Assembly (NCBI GenBank): GCA_039566865.1
Contig: CM076959.1
Span: 3,641,501-3,705,500 of the forward strand
Origin: Aurelia coerulea
Lineage: Eukaryota > Cnidaria > Scyphozoa > Semaeostomeae > Ulmaridae
DNA length: 64,000 nucleotides
Reading direction: 5' to 3'
The notes beneath the pieces are model-generated. The model was not told the origin of the DNA. It worked only from the letters and a program-made list of their open reading frames with translations, and did no database searches. Shown here in pieces: positions 1 to 10,427 of the stretch. The position numbers and the translations under genes are program-made. Each line of letters begins with the position of its first letter. Within the stretch, counting starts at the first letter, position 1.

Positions 1-248
1 GTCACTGTTTAAATTTCATTCTGTGATACATCGAGGCACTACCGTTTCTACATAGTATTGTAAAACTAGAACCTTTACTTTTTCAAACTGACCATTTATA
101 CAAAATTCCTAAATAAAGCAGCTTGCAAATGTGTCTCCAAAACAGTAATCAAGAAATAGAAAATATGTGCCATAATAGCCAATTATATTTCTCTTAAAGC
201 TTAGAAGTCATCCTTAATATGTAAAGATTATATGGTCTGAAGAATTCA

Positions 249-658
249 TAGCCTGCGTGCAGACTATCCCCAAGGAAAAGGTATAGTCTGCGCAGTGCCG
301 CTCACTGTTGTGTAGTGCGTGCTTCAGCATTTGTTTCGCAATGGTGATAACAAAGAAAGCTTATTGTTGTAGCAGCCAATAAAATAACTTTCCCGTGAAA
401 CAAGGAAGCAATCAGATTTGAGAACAGCCATCATGTGATTAAATCTCAGGTTTCACTTTGTTCTCTAGGCAATTTTCATTAGCAACACAATACTCTGGAA
501 TTTTAACTACCCTACTGCAGACAATAAACAGACGCCAAGGAGAAAGGGTCATTCAAATGCCATTGAAATAAATAGCTGACGCATACAATACGCGAAATTG
601 AGCGGCGTTGCGCAGACTATACCTTTTCCTCAGTTAGGTTTTGTCTGCACGCAGGCTA
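249..658. mobile_element. Mutator-like MITE (copy A)
   Basis: Terminal inverted repeats begin TAGCCTGCGTGCAGAC and extend about 60 bp imperfectly. They are flanked by a perfect 9-bp direct repeat AAGAATTCA at 240-248 and 659-667. A 9-bp target duplication with long TIRs is characteristic of the MULE superfamily. The 410-bp element has no coding capacity. It lies beside an acidic, Ser/Thr-rich open stretch, so it probably inserted into or next to an exon. Its right TIR supplies a CAG that could act as a splice acceptor. Confidence 0.85.
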
Positions 659-753
659 AAGAATTCATTGCTCCAAATTCAGGTGCTGAAGAGGAGAGTT
701 TGACTGAAGATACAAATGCTACCTATAATAGTGAATCTAATAGTACAACTTCT
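659..753 (+). CDS. Candidate exon, acidic Ser/Thr-rich (copy A)
   Basis: An open stretch from the MITE end encodes an acidic, Ser/Thr/Asn-rich segment and ends TCATCAG|gtatgc, a good donor. If the MITE is removed, the frame continues upstream through Trp-Ser-Glu-Glu. No product is recognised. The same stretch is present in copy B (11234-11328). It may be a 5' exon of the zinc-finger gene or of another gene disrupted by the MITE. Confidence 0.35.
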
Positions 754-1046
754 TCATCAGGTATGCACTACCTATTTAAAAGAAATTTGGATGCAAAAAA
801 GAGAAGATATTGAGTACACTGAGGCCTTTCTGACTTGTGTCTTCAGACTGTTTGTACTCTGATGAAGACACAAGTCGTAACGGCCTCAGCGTGTTAAATA
901 TCCTGTCCTTTTTGCTTTTTTTGCATCCAAATTTCTCTTTTGCAGTTTATTCATACAACTTTCTACCTTTGCTACCTATTCATATATCCGGCAGGAAAAT
1001 TTGATTTTCATACTGACAGTATACAGTATAGACCATAGATCTAATT

Positions 1047-1818
1047 GGGATGTTCTTTTAACCGGACCCTACGACCCTACGACCCCGGACCATACGACCC
1101 AGGACCATACGACCCTACGACCACCCTACGACCCAAGTTTATTATTTAGATTTATTTTGCTGTGATGGAGATTAGCAAGAAAGAGCCACGTGATGCTTGT
1201 ATTGGAGGACCCACTGATGGTTGATTGGTGAACACACAAGACATCGTTAGGTGTCAATGTTACCTACCCTGTGTTCCAGACTCCAGAAAAAATAAATTAT
1301 GTCTTACTTTTTCGTAATATCAACATAGAATCGATAAATATCCCCAGAGACGTAGGAACCGGGAGCCATCAAAAGTTTGCAACAAACCAAATAGTGCCCT
1401 TTTTGTTTCAAAAAAATGCTCCTTTTCAAGACCGATGCGAACAGAATTTGACTCAGTTTTGTTACTATCTACATTTGAGATTTAATTTTGTTTACTTCTA
1501 TTGTTTTGTTGTGCAGGAAATCGGATCTCTATCAGGATTCACACTATTTTATGCCATGTATCACACACATTCTTAGCGTAGGGCTTATAGCTTATATATG
1601 CTTAGATTCCCTTTAAAATCCAATGTATAGGCTTCTTTGCTTGAATCAAATAAAAGAAAGCAAACTTATGAATGTGTAAGTTTTAAGGCCATGAAAGCAA
1701 GTGGAATTTTCCAAGTGGGCTGATTTTTACACAATATTCGGTATCAGGGCAACATTTTCTCTTGTTTACAATATAATTTCACTGACTGGAAACCAGTCAA
1801 ATTGTTCGTGTGACAAAG
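1047..1818. mobile_element. GACC-repeat TIR element, right end lost (copy A)
   Basis: The left terminus GGGATGTTCTTTTAACCGGA is followed by repeats of the type CCTACGACC/CCATACGACC. The matching inverted right end is missing here, but copy B (11621-12640) still has it. The sequence after the break resumes exactly at AGATCTAATT, which also precedes the left end at 1037-1046 and is therefore the likely target duplication. Block 1242-1318 differs completely from the corresponding 65 bp in copy B. The element is non-coding. Confidence 0.7.
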
Positions 1819-2035
1819 AGATCTAATTGGTTAAGATTTCTTTTACCCATTTCAAGTCATGTCATCATACTCTTGGAAAGTATTAACACCGGGTATCCCA
1901 AAAAAGTACTCCTGTATGAAAAGTCACCAAAAATTGATAATCAAACCTTTGATAGAATTCTCTTTTTGAATTGCTTGGTCAAAGACCCAAAAATACTCAC
2001 AGATGATAAAATATTTGCTTTTGATACAGCAAGGT
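1819..2035 (+). CDS. Candidate exon upstream of zinc-finger ORF (copy A)
   Basis: The frame from 1819 encodes a hydrophobic then lysine-rich segment and ends at a good donor (GCAAG|gtaaac). If the TIR element is removed, the same frame runs upstream across AGATCTAATT to an acceptor (TCCGGCAG) near 991, so the element appears to have split one exon. Spliced to the acceptor at about 2376, the frame would close shortly after the ATGATG that opens the zinc-finger ORF. These exons may thus be a separate short product or a decayed 5' portion. The copy B equivalent is 12641-12857. The product is not recognised. Confidence 0.35.
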
Positions 2036-2399
2036 AAACAATTTACATGTTGAAAACCGTATTTTGAGCTATTGTTCTAAGTAAAATACTCAATTTTGCC
2101 TGTGGGTCAAAATGTGTAGATTCTTTATCGTCGTTGAAGTCTCTAATGATAGTGCACATTATTTCTGTCATTTATGACCAAACTAAAAGTTTTGCACACA
2201 CAAAAAATTGATCTGGCAATGATCACTGCTTTTTGCAGATAATTCAATTTTAGTTAGCCCTGAAAAAAGCTAAATGTTGCTAACTATTAACGTGTGGGCA
2301 ACAATATAGATTACATAGATAACAGATTTGTTTGCGGTTACGTGACCCAGCCCCTTTAACGGTATCTATTTCTTAGGCAAAGCTCAGGCAAAACTACAA

Positions 2400-2876
2400 A
2401 TGATGTGTGATAATCTGCGGACTTCTATTGAGCGTTCCAAGGGACTTCACCATTTGTTGTCAGTAGAAGATGAGAGGGCAACTGTATTTTGCATTTACTG
2501 CGAAGAGAAAATATCCCTGGGATTGGTGAGACTGGGAATGACCAACTTCAAATTGCACATGAGTACAGCAAGGCATAGTGCTAAGATGGCTAACTACCAT
2601 GGAATGGAATCTGTAGAAAATACAGCAGCCACAGCTGCTCTGAGTGAGTTAGACCAGAAGGTTTACATCATGAAGAAAGATGGGGTAATAACATGCCGAC
2701 CATGTGGAAAATCTTTTGGTAAGTCAAATTCTTCCAAATCGTTGTTAAGTAATATAAAGCAGCATGGGAGTACACCACAGCACAAGAAAGAGTGCAATTT
2801 AAAGAAGAATATCAGGAGAGTAGATGAGTTTTTTGGCCAACCAATCAGCAAAAAGCAAAAAGAGCAGAATTTGTGA
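2400..2876 (+). CDS. BED-type double zinc-finger N-terminal part of multi-exon gene (copy A)
   Basis: The 158-codon frame has two fingers: C31-x2-C34-x18-H53-x5-H59 and C99-x2-C102-x19-H122-x5-H128. The spacing is that of BED/C2H2-like fingers found in transposases and genes derived from them. The C-terminus is basic. The frame ends at TGA 2874-2876 but stays open in the same frame to 4232, so this is probably not an independent protein. Either the TGA is a nonsense mutation or it is read through; the next bases are CTAG. The start is the first of two adjacent ATGs, with no good evidence which is used. DNA binding is inferred from the fingers only. Confidence 0.7.
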   Translation: MMCDNLRTSIERSKGLHHLLSVEDERATVFCIYCEEKISLGLVRLGMTNFKLHMSTARHSAKMANYHGMESVENTAATAALSELDQKVYIMKKDGVITCRPCGKSFGKSNSSKSLLSNIKQHGSTPQHKKECNLKKNIRRVDEFFGQPISKKQKEQNL

Positions 2877-4232
2877 CTAGATTCAAAGGTTTGTGAAGGT
2901 TTTTATGAGGAAGAATGTGTACTCAGTGACTCTACAGCTAAGGTAATGACAATAAATCCAAAGATTTTAATTGATGATCTTCATCCTGGTATGGATAATG
3001 GTGTGCAGAGCTGGTATGCAGAGCCTCATAAGACTGTTAAGATTGGGGGCAAAGTTTACAAAGGCACATTTCGTAGCTTTAAATGTAACAGTATGACCAG
3101 TCGCTCAAAACAAATTTGCTCAGAATGCTCAAGTATAACAAAGCTTTTGTCTTTTCGAAAACGACTTCAACTCAGAATCTCGAAGGAAAGATCTGTTTCA
3201 ATCAGAACGGATTTTCTAAACAAGACTGAACTTCTTGACAAATCAAGACGGCAGTCAAAACAAGTGGAGAGTCTGAGATACAATTTGTTTTTGGAGAAAT
3301 CAAAGACAGCAAGGTTGAAAATAAGGACAAGGACATTGAAGGAGAAGTTAGATTATTTTGCAAAGAGTGGAAGGATTGGGTCAATTACTCACAAACTTGT
3401 GACTGCAGTAAATGATGGAAAACTAAAAGACAAGGATATACTTTTAGACATGCTAGAATCAATTGCAAAAAATCTCCATGCTAAAGGCCCACAGGGTCGC
3501 AGGTTTAATAGTTCCACCCAGCAATTTTACGAAATGCTGCTTATCCTTGGTGGTCCTAGACTTGCTCAGCTTGTTTCTCAGAACTTGGATGGTCCAGGTA
3601 TTAACACTGTGTATCACTGGAGAAAACAGCACAGTTTAAACTTGAAGAGTACCCCATGTCAGGAAAACATGGAGCAGTTTGTTTCTTTATACAAGGGCCT
3701 AATGCAAAAGAACAACATTGGCACCAAAGTACCAGTGCTCACAGCCGAGGATGAGACTGCAATAAAGCAAATGGTCTCATATTCACAAGAAACGGATGAA
3801 CTGTTGGGATTCTGTGCTTTGAAAGTTGATGATAATGGTAAACATGCATGCATGTCAAGTTTTGAAATTGTGCTTGGAGATGACGAAGAGTCCTACAATC
3901 GTTTGATAGCAGCCTTCAAAAATTACAATATAGCAAGCTCTGCACGTGTCATTCTTCTGAATCCATTGCACCCACTACTTCCTAGAGTAGTTCTGCTTTT
4001 AGCAGCAACATGCAATAAATTTAAAACGGAAGATGTTGAGCTACAATGGAAGACAATTAAGCAAGAGTATTGTGCGACGTTAGAGAGTGTCCTTGGGCCT
4101 CTAATTGGACAGAGCTCGGATGGGGATTCAAGAAGGAGAAAGCTGATGTTAGCAAACATGCGATCGGAGGATGGTGAACGTTTTCAACCCATTGCAAAGG
4201 AATATGGATTTACGTTATCTGCAAAGAAGGAG
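2877..4232 (+). CDS. Conserved central region of the same gene, in frame after TGA (copy A)
   Basis: The open frame continues from the TGA without another stop for about 450 codons. The first internal Met is at 2946. Features are a C-x2-C motif (about residue 57 from that Met), a basic Arg/Lys-rich helix-forming stretch (65-130), and a conserved central region that includes GPRLAQLV and VYHWRKQHS. The frame reaches a donor AAGGAG|gtaaat at 4232; bases beyond that to 4271 are intronic read-through. The layout resembles large uncharacterised multi-copy proteins I recall from cnidarian and fish genomes, some transposase-like. No catalytic triad can be assigned. The copy B protein differs at four residues, all near the N-terminus. 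Confidence 0.65.
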
Positions 4233-4530
4233 GTAAATATTTTACCCAGTTCTGTTCATTTCAAGTGTTAACAGAAATAAATATTTGAACACATTACAAA
4301 TTGCTATAATTTTATGCTACTGAGTTCCTTTGGAAGCAAAATTTTTTTTTGAAATTGCATTTTTATATATATTTGAATCCAAAACTTGGATTGGTGTCAT
4401 ATTTTTGACGAGTCTTAAACAAACTTTAATGATTTCCGGAAATTTGGCTTGCTCCTGAAATACAAAATAGTCATATTCTTCGCAGATCTTCCATGTTACA
4501 CAGGTACAAACTGTGTGACCATTCAATTGA

Positions 4531-5259
4531 TATGCTGGGTTTGTCATTCACTTCCTTGGAGTATGGAAGAATTTTGTTCACATGCACCCTAAGCAAGCAC
4601 TTCAGAAGAATTTTATAACAAGGGAGTGCTACCAAGATTGCCTCATTTCCTGCCATTTTGCAGTTCTCCTTATTTGCTTTATGCGAGATAACTTCCCAAA
4701 TCTTGAGTGCAGGCTGGATTTGACGGGATCTGATCCTTGCGAAAGTTTTTTCTCATTAAACGGGCAATGGATCGGAAACCACCACAACTACAGTTTTGCT
4801 GAGATGAAACGCAACATCAATCACATGGTGAGAATTCAAGATATTCAGGCTGATCCTACTGCTCCAAAACTTTCACGTGCACATTCGAAACAAGAAATAG
4901 TATGGGGAAAACAATTTCCACAAGATTGCGAAAAGGCCGATTTAAAAAAGTATCCAAAAAAAGGAGAGGAAACCATAGAATGGATGAAAGGAATTGAATT
5001 GGCACAAAGAAAGGCTCGTAGCGTTGGTATGGTGCCAACTTTTTTCAAGCAAGAAATTCACATGGATGACCCTCTAGACATGGAGCAAAGATGGTTTTAC
5101 CACCCCTTTCTGTCAGATGACTTTGAACGAGAAATGACCCCTGACAACCAACTACCATCCTCCAAAGAAAATGAAAGCCAACACTTACTACCAGAAGAAG
5201 AAAATGCAATTGACGAATGCGATACATGGTATGCATGCATGGTAAACTATGCATGGTAA
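4531..5259 (+). CDS. C-terminal exon with GSDPCESFF motif (copy A)
   Basis: The frame opens after TGA 4528-4530 and encodes a conserved block with FVIHFLGVWKNF, NFITRECYQDCL and GSDPCESFFSLNGQW, followed by an acidic tail. Family members I recall have a similar (T/G)S-D/Q-x-C-E-x-x-F signature before an NF/NY helix. The upstream acceptor (TTCTTCGCAG at 4479-4488 or ACACAG near 4502) gives two in-frame TGAs before 4531, so the exon is damaged at its 5' end in both copies. A 19-bp insertion near 5226, only in copy A, shifts the phase at the 3' donor, so copy A is additionally broken. Confidence 0.6.
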   Translation, partial: YAGFVIHFLGVWKNFVHMHPKQALQKNFITRECYQDCLISCHFAVLLICFMRDNFPNLECRLDLTGSDPCESFFSLNGQWIGNHHNYSFAEMKRNINHMVRIQDIQADPTAPKLSRAHSKQEIVWGKQFPQDCEKADLKKYPKKGEETIEWMKGIELAQRKARSVGMVPTFFKQEIHMDDPLDMEQRWFYHPFLSDDFEREMTPDNQLPSSKENESQHLLPEEENAIDECDTWYACMVNYAW

Positions 5260-5620
5260 GTTCCACATGGAATGAGTTTGCATGTCATGTTGTAGTATTA
5301 TTTTGTTTGAGAAACTATATTACTGTTTGTTTTCCATCTTTTTTGTGATACTTGATGTAAAATGGAGTAAAAGAGTTCAGCAGTGTTTTTCCTGAAACGA
5401 AAGTTGAATGAGACACAATATATCAAAGCCAATTATGAATATTTTTAAGAGAGATTTTCACTACTCATGGTAATAGTTTGTAGTTTGCAGCTGTCATTTT
5501 AAGAAATGGAAATCACAAGACAAGGAATGATTTGGATCCAAATTCTACAAAAGTAATACTGACCAGCAAGATGTCCTTTAAGTCCCAAAAGGTAAACCAG
5601 TCTAATTATTTTTCTTTCAG

Positions 5621-5711
5621 TTTCACAAAGTGATCTGGACACCGCACGGAATGGAATATCAGAGCTTCTTGGAAATAACAACAACATAGAGAACGTCAAT
5701 AGGGCAACAAG
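5621..5711 (+). CDS. Internal 91-nt exon (copy A)
   Basis: The polypyrimidine acceptor TTTCTTTCAG and donor ACAAG|gtaatc bound an open 91-nt exon that reads SQSDLDTARNGISELLG. It joins a phase-1 donor upstream (intact in copy B) and leaves phase 2, which matches the next exon. The repeated Asn run is low complexity. The copy B equivalent is 16404-16494. Confidence 0.6.
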
Positions 5712-6085
5712 GTAATCATCTTTCTTGAATGATTACTTGCTGCGATGATCTTTTCCTGTCAATATAAATCTTAATGTACAGTCAAACTAGGATAACTATC
5801 AAAGTAACACAAATTCCGACTGATGCAAATTTATTTAAAAAAGAAAAAGGCGGACAGAACTGTCAGGTTTGCCTATTTTGTCCGAATTATGCGAATATAT
5901 GACTAGTGAGAGTCCGATATATACGAGCTGGATTGTATTTTGTATTTTGTATAGTAGATGTATGTTTGTACTTCGTTTCTTGCATAAGATACTTATATTT
6001 TGTGACATTTGAAATGACATTGACATATCTATTTCAGCATTATGAATTATACAACAACAATTTACATCTTGGTTTTCCATTTTAG

Positions 6086-6184
6086 CAAAATCTCGCCAAC
6101 AATTTCTGTTCCTGGCCATGGAAAGCAGTACAAATCTACTTTGGTGAAACTACTTAATGACAATCCAACATTGTCTCATGACAG
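6086..6184 (+). CDS. Internal 99-nt exon (copy A)
   Basis: The acceptor TTCCATTTTAG and donor CATGACAG|gtgggt enclose 99 nt that read KISPTISVPGHGKQY and KSTLVKLLNDNPTLSHDR. A 'V-GHG/VHG ... L-V-LN-xP-LSHDRL' block occurs in the family I associate with this gene. Entry and exit phases fit the neighbouring exons. The copy B equivalent is 16869-16967. Confidence 0.6.
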
Positions 6185-6355
6185 GTGGGTATTCAATATT
6201 TTCTCTCTTAATTTTTATCAACGGTCAGCACTGTTCATAACGAGCTTATGTGAAATTAAGAAGTGTTTCATAATTTTGATGAGGTATTGACTAAACTGTG
6301 TTTTTGCATTTCATATTTCATCATCTTGACATTTTCTCCCTTTTTTGTGTGTTAG

Positions 6356-6932
6356 GCTCGTGCGTGTTCGCCAACTCAATCATGCTGCTGAATCACATCA
6401 TGAAGTGACAACCCCAGATAACAAAATATCATTGTTTGAAGATTACGCCTTTATCAAGGATAACGAAGTAAAGTTTGGTCGCTTATGTAGAATGCGGAAG
6501 AAAGGTCGAAGTCGTGGACACATTGAATATGCAAAACCTATTGCTTTCAATGATAAAAATGCCAGCGAAATTTCTCTCCTTTTCCAAGAGTACGATGAAG
6601 ATTTGAATCGCTTTTGTCTCAACTGTTCAAAGTTGACAGAAATTTGTGCAACCAAAGTCGTGAGCCATTTTAATTTGAGTGTTGGAGAGGAAAGTGGGCA
6701 ACTTTATGCAAACCAAGAAGAGGTTGCTTCCATTCGGAATTCGTTTAATGAAAAGGAAGCCAACAAAAATAGCAAAAGAGCCCGATCTAATATATTGCAA
6801 AGAGAGCGACAGCAAATGACATCGGAGGGAACTGAAAGAACGGTTGTTTTGCCGCCAAGCAACGAAGATGAGAACGTTAGGCGTACAAAGCGAACGAGAA
6901 CAGTGATAAGTCACATTAGTGATTTTATGTAG
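6356..6932 (+). CDS. Terminal exon of the zinc-finger gene (copy A)
   Basis: The acceptor GTGTGTTAG leads into 577 nt that begin LVRVRQ, are in phase with the 6184 donor and end at TAG 6932. The protein has a central region with CLNCSKL, an acidic patch and a strongly basic C-terminus (KRARS, RRTKRTRT) that could serve as a nuclear localisation signal. About 190 residues are uninterrupted. The copy B equivalent (17139-17715) differs by one residue (Arg to His). Conservation of all splice sites suggests recent function despite the upstream TGAs. Confidence 0.65.
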
Positions 6933-7600
6933 ATGAAGTGCTGTACCGGGTGTCTTACACAGGTTATACAGATTTGTTTGGGTCCAACGCCCAACGATGA
7001 GAATTAAGATTGATGGCTAATTAGTTTCAAAACGTCCCTTGATGGTCAACTTAAACATAGATACCTCTTTTGTTGATATTGGTACTTTGAGTGTTGCAAT
7101 ATTAATGTTGAAAGTTCAAATTTGCTGTCAACTCCAAACCAGAGCTTTCGTGTTTTGCCTCAGTAAAATTCTTGACGTTAAGCGATGTTGAAAGCATGAT
7201 AAACGTTTCATGGGTTTCTAACATGATAAACATGGGCCTTCTCCCAAGGGTGGGGGCGGTGCGCTGCTTCTCATTGGGATGGCGAGTGTGCTGTGCGGGA
7301 TGTGAGGTCCCCTTCACGATGCAGGCACTGGACTGCGGTTGAACTGGGGAATTGTGCCCCAGCGGCGGCCGCAGCTTAGTATTTGCGTGTGGGGGTTCCC
7401 TCGCGTGGTGTGTCCGCCGTCTCTCTGGGGGGGTGCGCATCACTCCTTTTTTCAACATAACAACTCCTTTTTTTACTCCTAGACTAGTACTCAGTTTTAA
7501 CGAGGTGTTTACTTATGATAACAAACATTTTTGTACTTGGCAAAGTTTCCATTGGGTTATGTTCATGTTTATTTGCTCTACATTTTGTTCATACTTGTTT
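6933..7600. other. 3' flank with a GC-rich island
   Basis: The sequence after the stop codon is AT-rich apart from a sharply GC-rich block at about 7230-7435 (copy B 18013-18218). The block is conserved in both copies and has no convincing coding frame. It could be the 5' part of a retroelement, since LINE coding sequence begins shortly after. I cannot assign it further. Confidence 0.4.
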
Positions 7601-7613
7601 CCACTTCTAATCA

Positions 7614-8246
7614 ATGCAATATTTTGAACTCTTTGCATGCTTATGTTATACTAAATACACAAAGGAGCCAATCCCACCACTTCATCAGTCGAGCTACTCC
7701 CTTCGCAACCAGGATGCTATTGGGCGAATAAGGGCAAGAACAGAAAAATTTAAATCTAGCTTCTATCCAGACTGTATGTCTGAATGGAATAAACTTGACC
7801 CTGAAATCAGGCTAGCAACGTCCGTTGCTGTTTTTAAGACAAAGCTTCTATCAATAATTCGCCCCCCTGCAAAATCCTTCTTTGGTATTCATAACCCGAT
7901 AGGCCTATCACATCTTTCCCAAATAAGGGTCGGTCTCAGCAAACTAAATTTCCACAAATTCAAGCACAATTTCAGGGACACCGTAAACCCAATGTGCCCG
8001 ACGAATGACGGTATTGAGGACACGGAGCACTTTCTGTTGCTTTGCCCTTCATTTGATATTCAACGACGATATCTTCTCGCTGGAGTTTCTGTTGCATTAC
8101 GACCATTTGTTGAAATCAACAGCCTTTCTAACAACGTTCTTGTACAACTTTTGTTATATGGTGATAAAGACCTTTCAAGTGACGTTAATAAAGGTATACT
8201 CGAACTGACTTTAGAGTTCATCCACAAAACAGGTCGGTTTGTATAA
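7614..8246 (+). pseudogene. LINE ORF2 C-terminal region, 5'-truncated (copy A)
   Basis: About 190 codons match the end of a non-LTR reverse transcriptase: a 'WN-LDPEIR...SV--FK-KLL' segment, then 'GLSHLSQIRVGLSKLN', 'HNFRDTVNP' and a C-x11-H-x4-C knuckle (EDTEHFLLLC). The RT core itself is missing. About 270 bp of 3' UTR follow and end in an A-tract at 8518-8537, then a TAA/TAATGA microsatellite. The poly(A) tail separates this family from the (AAATG)n-tailed LINEs elsewhere in the window. Confidence 0.8.
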
Positions 8247-8690
8247 GATAGACTAAGCCTTTGTTTTCACGCCATACAGCCACAAGGTCCTTTTATTTTT
8301 GTTTTCATTTTTTGTTTGTTTGTAATTGTCATTATACATCGCTTATATGTAACTTTTGTAATTGTATATTTAGATGTAATTTAGTTTAATGTTCTATCTA
8401 ATGACCCTGGGATAGTCATGGGTTCTTGCTTCCCGGGTTATCATCTTTGTTATGTAGTTAAGTAATTTGTAAGTATGGTCTTAAGTACCTCGTTTTTGTA
8501 AATTTTCAAATTGAATATAAAAAAAAAAAAAAAAAAATACTAAATAATATAGTAATGGTAATAATAATAATAATGATAATATATCGAATAAGAGGGAATA
8601 CGAGGCTTGCAGCCTATAAAACACTTAAAGTTGAATTTGCGTTCGCATTGGAAGCTAATGCACTTGATTTTCAAAATCTGTTAGGACTAA

Positions 8691-8995
8691 TTATCTTTAT
8701 CAACGAGCTTGACAGCATCATCAATTGTTTGAAAGTGGAACTTATCCAGGGAGGGGACATAAGAATTAACCCCCTTACCTGCAGGCATGCTACAATCGTG
8801 AATAAGCCGTAATTCCTGACTGCCAGCCTTTGGAATAGCGCTAATAGCACTGACTATAGTAGTTTTAGTAGGGGTAATAGTGTAATCACCCTCGGCTATT
8901 TCTTCCCGGAGAGTTTGTTCCACTTTATCTCTTGCTTCCGGCTTTGTTGATGAACTATAATTGTCCATCTCGGCAGGAGATAAATTTCTTTCCAT
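8691..8995 (-). pseudogene. Retroelement reverse transcriptase N-terminal fragment
   Basis: The minus-strand frame has the RT entry region: an ISAIPKAGSQELRLIHDCS block followed by VNSYVPSLDKFHFQTIDDAV. That pattern resembles DIRS/Gypsy-type polymerases upstream of the catalytic YxDD. The catalytic motifs are absent because the sequence ends at the duplication junction (8693). The start abuts the first unit of the 122-bp satellite. It is a fragment only; clade assignment is tentative. Confidence 0.6.
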
Positions 8996-10427
8996 TGAAC
9001 TAAGTAGCGTAGGTACTATAACAGTTCATAATCATTGTATTGGCATTTTATGTTGTCAACCCAAGAACCCGAGAACCCAAGCATCTTCACAATTTCTACA
9101 TTTTTATTTCTTTCCATTGAACTAAGTAGCGTAGGTACTATAACAGTCCATAATCATTGTATAGGCATTTTATACTGTCAACCCAAGAACCCGAGAACCC
9201 AAGCATCTTCACAATTTCTACATTTTTATTTCTTTCCATTGAACTAAGTAGCGTAGGTACTATAACAGTCCATAATCATTGTATAGGCATTTTATGTTGT
9301 CAACCCAAGAACCCGAGAACCCAAGCATCTTCACAATTTCTACATTTTTATTTCTTTTCATTGAACTAAGTAGCGTAGGTACTATAACAGTCCATAATCA
9401 TTGTATAGGCATTTTATGTTGTCAACCCAAGAACCCAAGAACCCAAGCATCTTCACAATTTCTACATTTGTATTTCGTTCCATTGAACTAAGTAGCGTAG
9501 GTACTATAACAGTCCATAATCATTGTATAGGCATTTTATACTGTCAACCCAAGAACCCAAGAACCCAAGCATCTTCACAATTTCTACATTTTTATTGCTT
9601 TCCATTGAACTAAGTAGCGTAGGTACTATACCAGTCCATAATCATTGTATAGGCATTTTATACTGTCAACCCAAGAACCCGAGAACCCAAGCATCTTCAC
9701 AATTTCTGCATTTTTATTTCTTTTCATTGAACTAAGTAGCGTAGGTACTAAAGTATAGGCATTTTATACTGTCAACCCGAGAACCCGAGAACCCAAGCAT
9801 CTTCACAATTTCTACATTTTTATTTCTTTCCATTGAACTAAGTAGCGTAGGTACTATAACAGTCCATAATCATTTGATAGGCATTTTATGTTGTCAACCC
9901 AAGAACCCGAGAACCCAAGCATCTTCACAATTTCTGCATTTTTATTTCTTTTCATTGAACTAAGTAGCGTAGGTACTAAAGTATAGGCATTTATACTGTC
10001 AACCCGAGAACCCGAGAACCCAAGCATCTTCACAATTTCTGCATTTTATTTCTTTCCATTGAACTAAGTAGCGTAGGTACTATAACAGTCCATAATCATT
10101 GTATAGGCATTTTATGTTGTCAACCCAAGAACCCAAGAACCCGAGCATCTTCACAATTTCTGCATTTTTATTTCTTTCCATTGAAGTAAGTAGCGTAGGT
10201 ACTATAACAGTCCATAATCATTGTATAGGCATTTTATGTTGTCAACCCAAGAACCCGAGAACCCAAGCATCTTCACAATTTCTACATTTTTATTTCGTTC
10301 CATTGAACTAAGTAGCGTAGGTACTATAACAGTCCATAATCATTTTATAGGCATTTTATGTTGTCAACCCAAGAACCCGAGAACCCAAGCATCTTCACAA
10401 TTTCTGCATTTTTATTTCTTTCCTTTA
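8985..10427. repeat. 122-bp tandem satellite, about 12 units
   Basis: Units begin around GAACTAAGTAGCGTAGGTAC, at about 8996, 9118, 9240, 9362, 9484, 9606, 9728, 9834, 9956, 10060, 10182 and 10304. The period is 122 bp, except that the units at 9728 and 9956 are 16-18 bp short through the same internal deletion. Each unit contains CAACCCAAGAACCCGAGAACC, itself a short repeat. ORFs of 70 aa recur every 122 bp but are a by-product of the repeat. Confidence 0.97.

Larger units (their letters stand above)
1..8693. repeat. Segmental duplication, copy A
   Basis: This block matches 10576-20737 in the same orientation at near identity. The offset is 10575 at the left and changes stepwise at indels (10822 near 2400, 10783 near 6000, 12052 after 8000). 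Homology stops at 8693, where copy A continues into an RT fragment and copy B into unrelated sequence. The left limit is unknown because the window opens inside the match. Differences are mostly indels: a 260-bp segment lost near 1818, a replaced block at 1242-1318, two 19-bp insertions near 5226 and 5390, and absence of the 1.27-kb MITE of copy B. Coding parts differ at only a handful of bases, so the duplication is young. Confidence 0.95.

Noticed and set aside
598..813. 71-aa ORF starting inside the MITE
   Set aside because: It begins at a TTG within the transposon TIR and crosses a good splice donor. Only the part after the MITE is kept as a candidate exon.
2663..2851. Minus-strand ORFs inside the zinc-finger gene (also 3202-3384, 3659-3853, 3923-4159 and the copy B equivalents)
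   Set aside because: They are shadows of the plus-strand coding frame, which carries the conserved Cys/His motifs.
7225..7435. Possible U1 snRNA-like sequence in the GC-rich block (CATGAT...TTCTCCCAAGGG and a GTGGGGG near the end)
   Set aside because: The resemblance is patchy, the spacing is too long, and no proper Sm site or 5' splice-recognition sequence is present.
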